The notes beneath the pieces were generated by a model that was not told the DNA's origin, searched no databases, and saw only the letters and a list, made by a program, of their open reading frames with translations. Below are positions 5,434 to 6,341 of a stretch of DNA of 6,341 nucleotides, piece by piece. Origin of the DNA: Psychrobacter sp. (GTDB taxonomy: Bacteria > Pseudomonadota > Gammaproteobacteria > Pseudomonadales > Moraxellaceae); NCBI GenBank assembly GCA_029256865.1, contig JARIEH010000007.1:1-6341 (forward strand). The letters run 5' to 3'. The stretch's first letter is position 1. Every line of letters starts with the position of its first letter. Both the position numbers and the translations under genes were made by a program.

Positions 5434-6341
5434 TCAAGCTTTTGACACTTGTGGTTCATTTTCAAAGTCAGCCAACATCTCATCGATAAGATGGTCTTTT
5501 TGCTGCCATATATCATCAATCCAATCAAACATCTGCTTTTTGATGGCCTCATCGTTTTCATAGCCACCATTTTGGATAGCTGTAAACAACTCATCAGGCA
5601 TCTCAATGTGACGTACATTGACACCTAAGCGTTTAATATTACCTTTCCACAAATCACTATAGTTTGGAACCCCATCAGGGTAAACAATGGTCATATCTAA
5701 GATGCCATCGATATCCGTACCTAGGGCATTAATCGCTAATGACAGACCTCCTGCACGCGGTTTCAGCAGATGCGTATAAGGAGATTGTTGCTTCGTATGT
5801 TTGGCCTTGGTGAAGCGTGTACCTTCTAAGTAATTGAGTAAGGTGAACGGCTTGTCTTTGAGCAAAGAGCAGGCACGTTGAGCCTCTAACAGATCCTTAC
5901 CTTTCAGCTCAGGGTTTTTAGCGAGCTCTTCTTTTGAATGCCGACGCATCATTGGGAAGTCTAAAAAATAAAAAGTTTGACCAACAACTGGGATATAAAT
6001 CAGCTCAAATTTGGTAAAGAAGCGCGTCAGTGGTAAGCGGTTTTCACTGATATATTGCACGATACTGGTATCAACCCATGATTGATGATTGCTAACAAGT
6101 AAGTATTTTCCTTCAGTACGGACGTCATCGGGCAGGGTGATGCGCCAGTCTTTGCGCGGTAAAACATGGTTAATGACAGCATTGTTACTACTAATCCAAT
6201 GATTGGCAATTTTAATGACCGTTTCGTCGGCAATAGAGGAGCCCGTGATCATTTTAGTCGCACCCATCAACCACATAGGAATACTCGCACCTAGACTGTT
6301 ACCGAGGATAACGCCAGTAGCGGTCGCAAGTGAAACCGCTT
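5434..6341 (-). CDS. yihG: YihG/PlsC-type acyltransferase, 5'-partial
   Basis: This is a member of the lysophospholipid acyltransferase superfamily, which transfers fatty acyl groups to the sn-2 hydroxyl of lysophosphatidic acid or related lipids at the inner membrane (family knowledge). Counting from the first in-window Met (6276), the catalytic HX4D motif is NHQSWVD (63-69; His64, Asp69). Motif II-like FFTKFELIYIPVVG spans 86-99, and the acyl-acceptor motif EGTR is at 151-154. FPMMRRHS, GKDLLEAQRAC and EGTRFTKAKH resemble remembered E. coli YihG, hence the symbol, given by similarity. The frame stays open upstream to the window edge; the codons before 6276 encode a hydrophobic Ala/Leu/Gly/Val-rich stretch (SLATATGVILGNSLG). 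Met 6276 lacks a good ribosome site, so the true start lies outside and the protein likely has an N-terminal membrane anchor. It ends with TGA at 5434-5436, 162 bases before the next gene. The exact substrate cannot be read from sequence. Confidence 0.92.
   Translation of the reverse strand, partial: AVSLATATGVILGNSLGASIPMWLMGATKMITGSSIADETVIKIANHWISSNNAVINHVLPRKDWRITLPDDVRTEGKYLLVSNHQSWVDTSIVQYISENRLPLTRFFTKFELIYIPVVGQTFYFLDFPMMRRHSKEELAKNPELKGKDLLEAQRACSLLKDKPFTLLNYLEGTRFTKAKHTKQQSPYTHLLKPRAGGLSLAINALGTDIDGILDMTIVYPDGVPNYSDLWKGNIKRLGVNVRHIEMPDELFTAIQNGGYENDEAIKKQMFDWIDDIWQQKDHLIDEMLADFENEPQVSKA

Noticed and set aside
5376..5624. Alternative - strand frame overlapping the acyltransferase 3' end
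   Set aside because: It lies in another frame of a well-supported gene and has no domain of its own. The same holds for the frame at 6027-6233.

Overview
The window looks like core chromosome of a gammaproteobacterium of the Moraxellaceae, most likely Psychrobacter or a close relative. This is an inference from moderate-to-low GC, the protein sequences and the coexistence of a Pil-Chp type chemosensory system with minCDE. No database search was possible. There are six protein genes, two of them cut by the window edges. I see no RNA genes, insertion sequences, CRISPR arrays or prophage genes.

Left part (1-1438, + strand): the end of a Pil-Chp chemosensory cluster. A CheB-type methylesterase (chpB, 5' end outside the window) overlaps by four bases a CheW-like adaptor (chpC). 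In Pseudomonas these proteins tune the chemosensory pathway that controls type IV pilus twitching and surface sensing. The usual catalytic serine position of this CheB domain reads Ala, with a Ser one residue earlier.

Middle part (1439-4173): a strong hairpin terminator between the convergent chpC and minE, then the division-site system minC, minD, minE on the - strand. MinC blocks FtsZ polymerisation, MinD is the membrane ATPase that recruits MinC, and MinE drives MinD off the membrane so that the inhibitor oscillates from pole to pole. minD and minE overlap by one base, but minC and minD are separated by 393 bases of non-coding, AT-rich sequence with candidate promoters and dyad symmetries. 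MinC also has an unusually long linker between its two domains.

Right part (4174-6341, - strand): an unnamed membrane protein with a voltage-sensor-like four-helix N-terminus (regularly spaced arginines) but no recognisable pore, followed by a long soluble helical tail. Upstream of it lies a YihG/PlsC-type acyltransferase whose 5' end runs out of the window. Between these two genes is a near-perfect long inverted repeat that abuts a TATAAT box.

The window is mostly conserved housekeeping sequence. The items most worth following are the Ser/Ala arrangement in ChpB, the pore-less voltage-sensor-like protein, and the regulatory-looking dyads in the min and membrane-protein upstream regions. I did not find a clear novel defence or mobile system.
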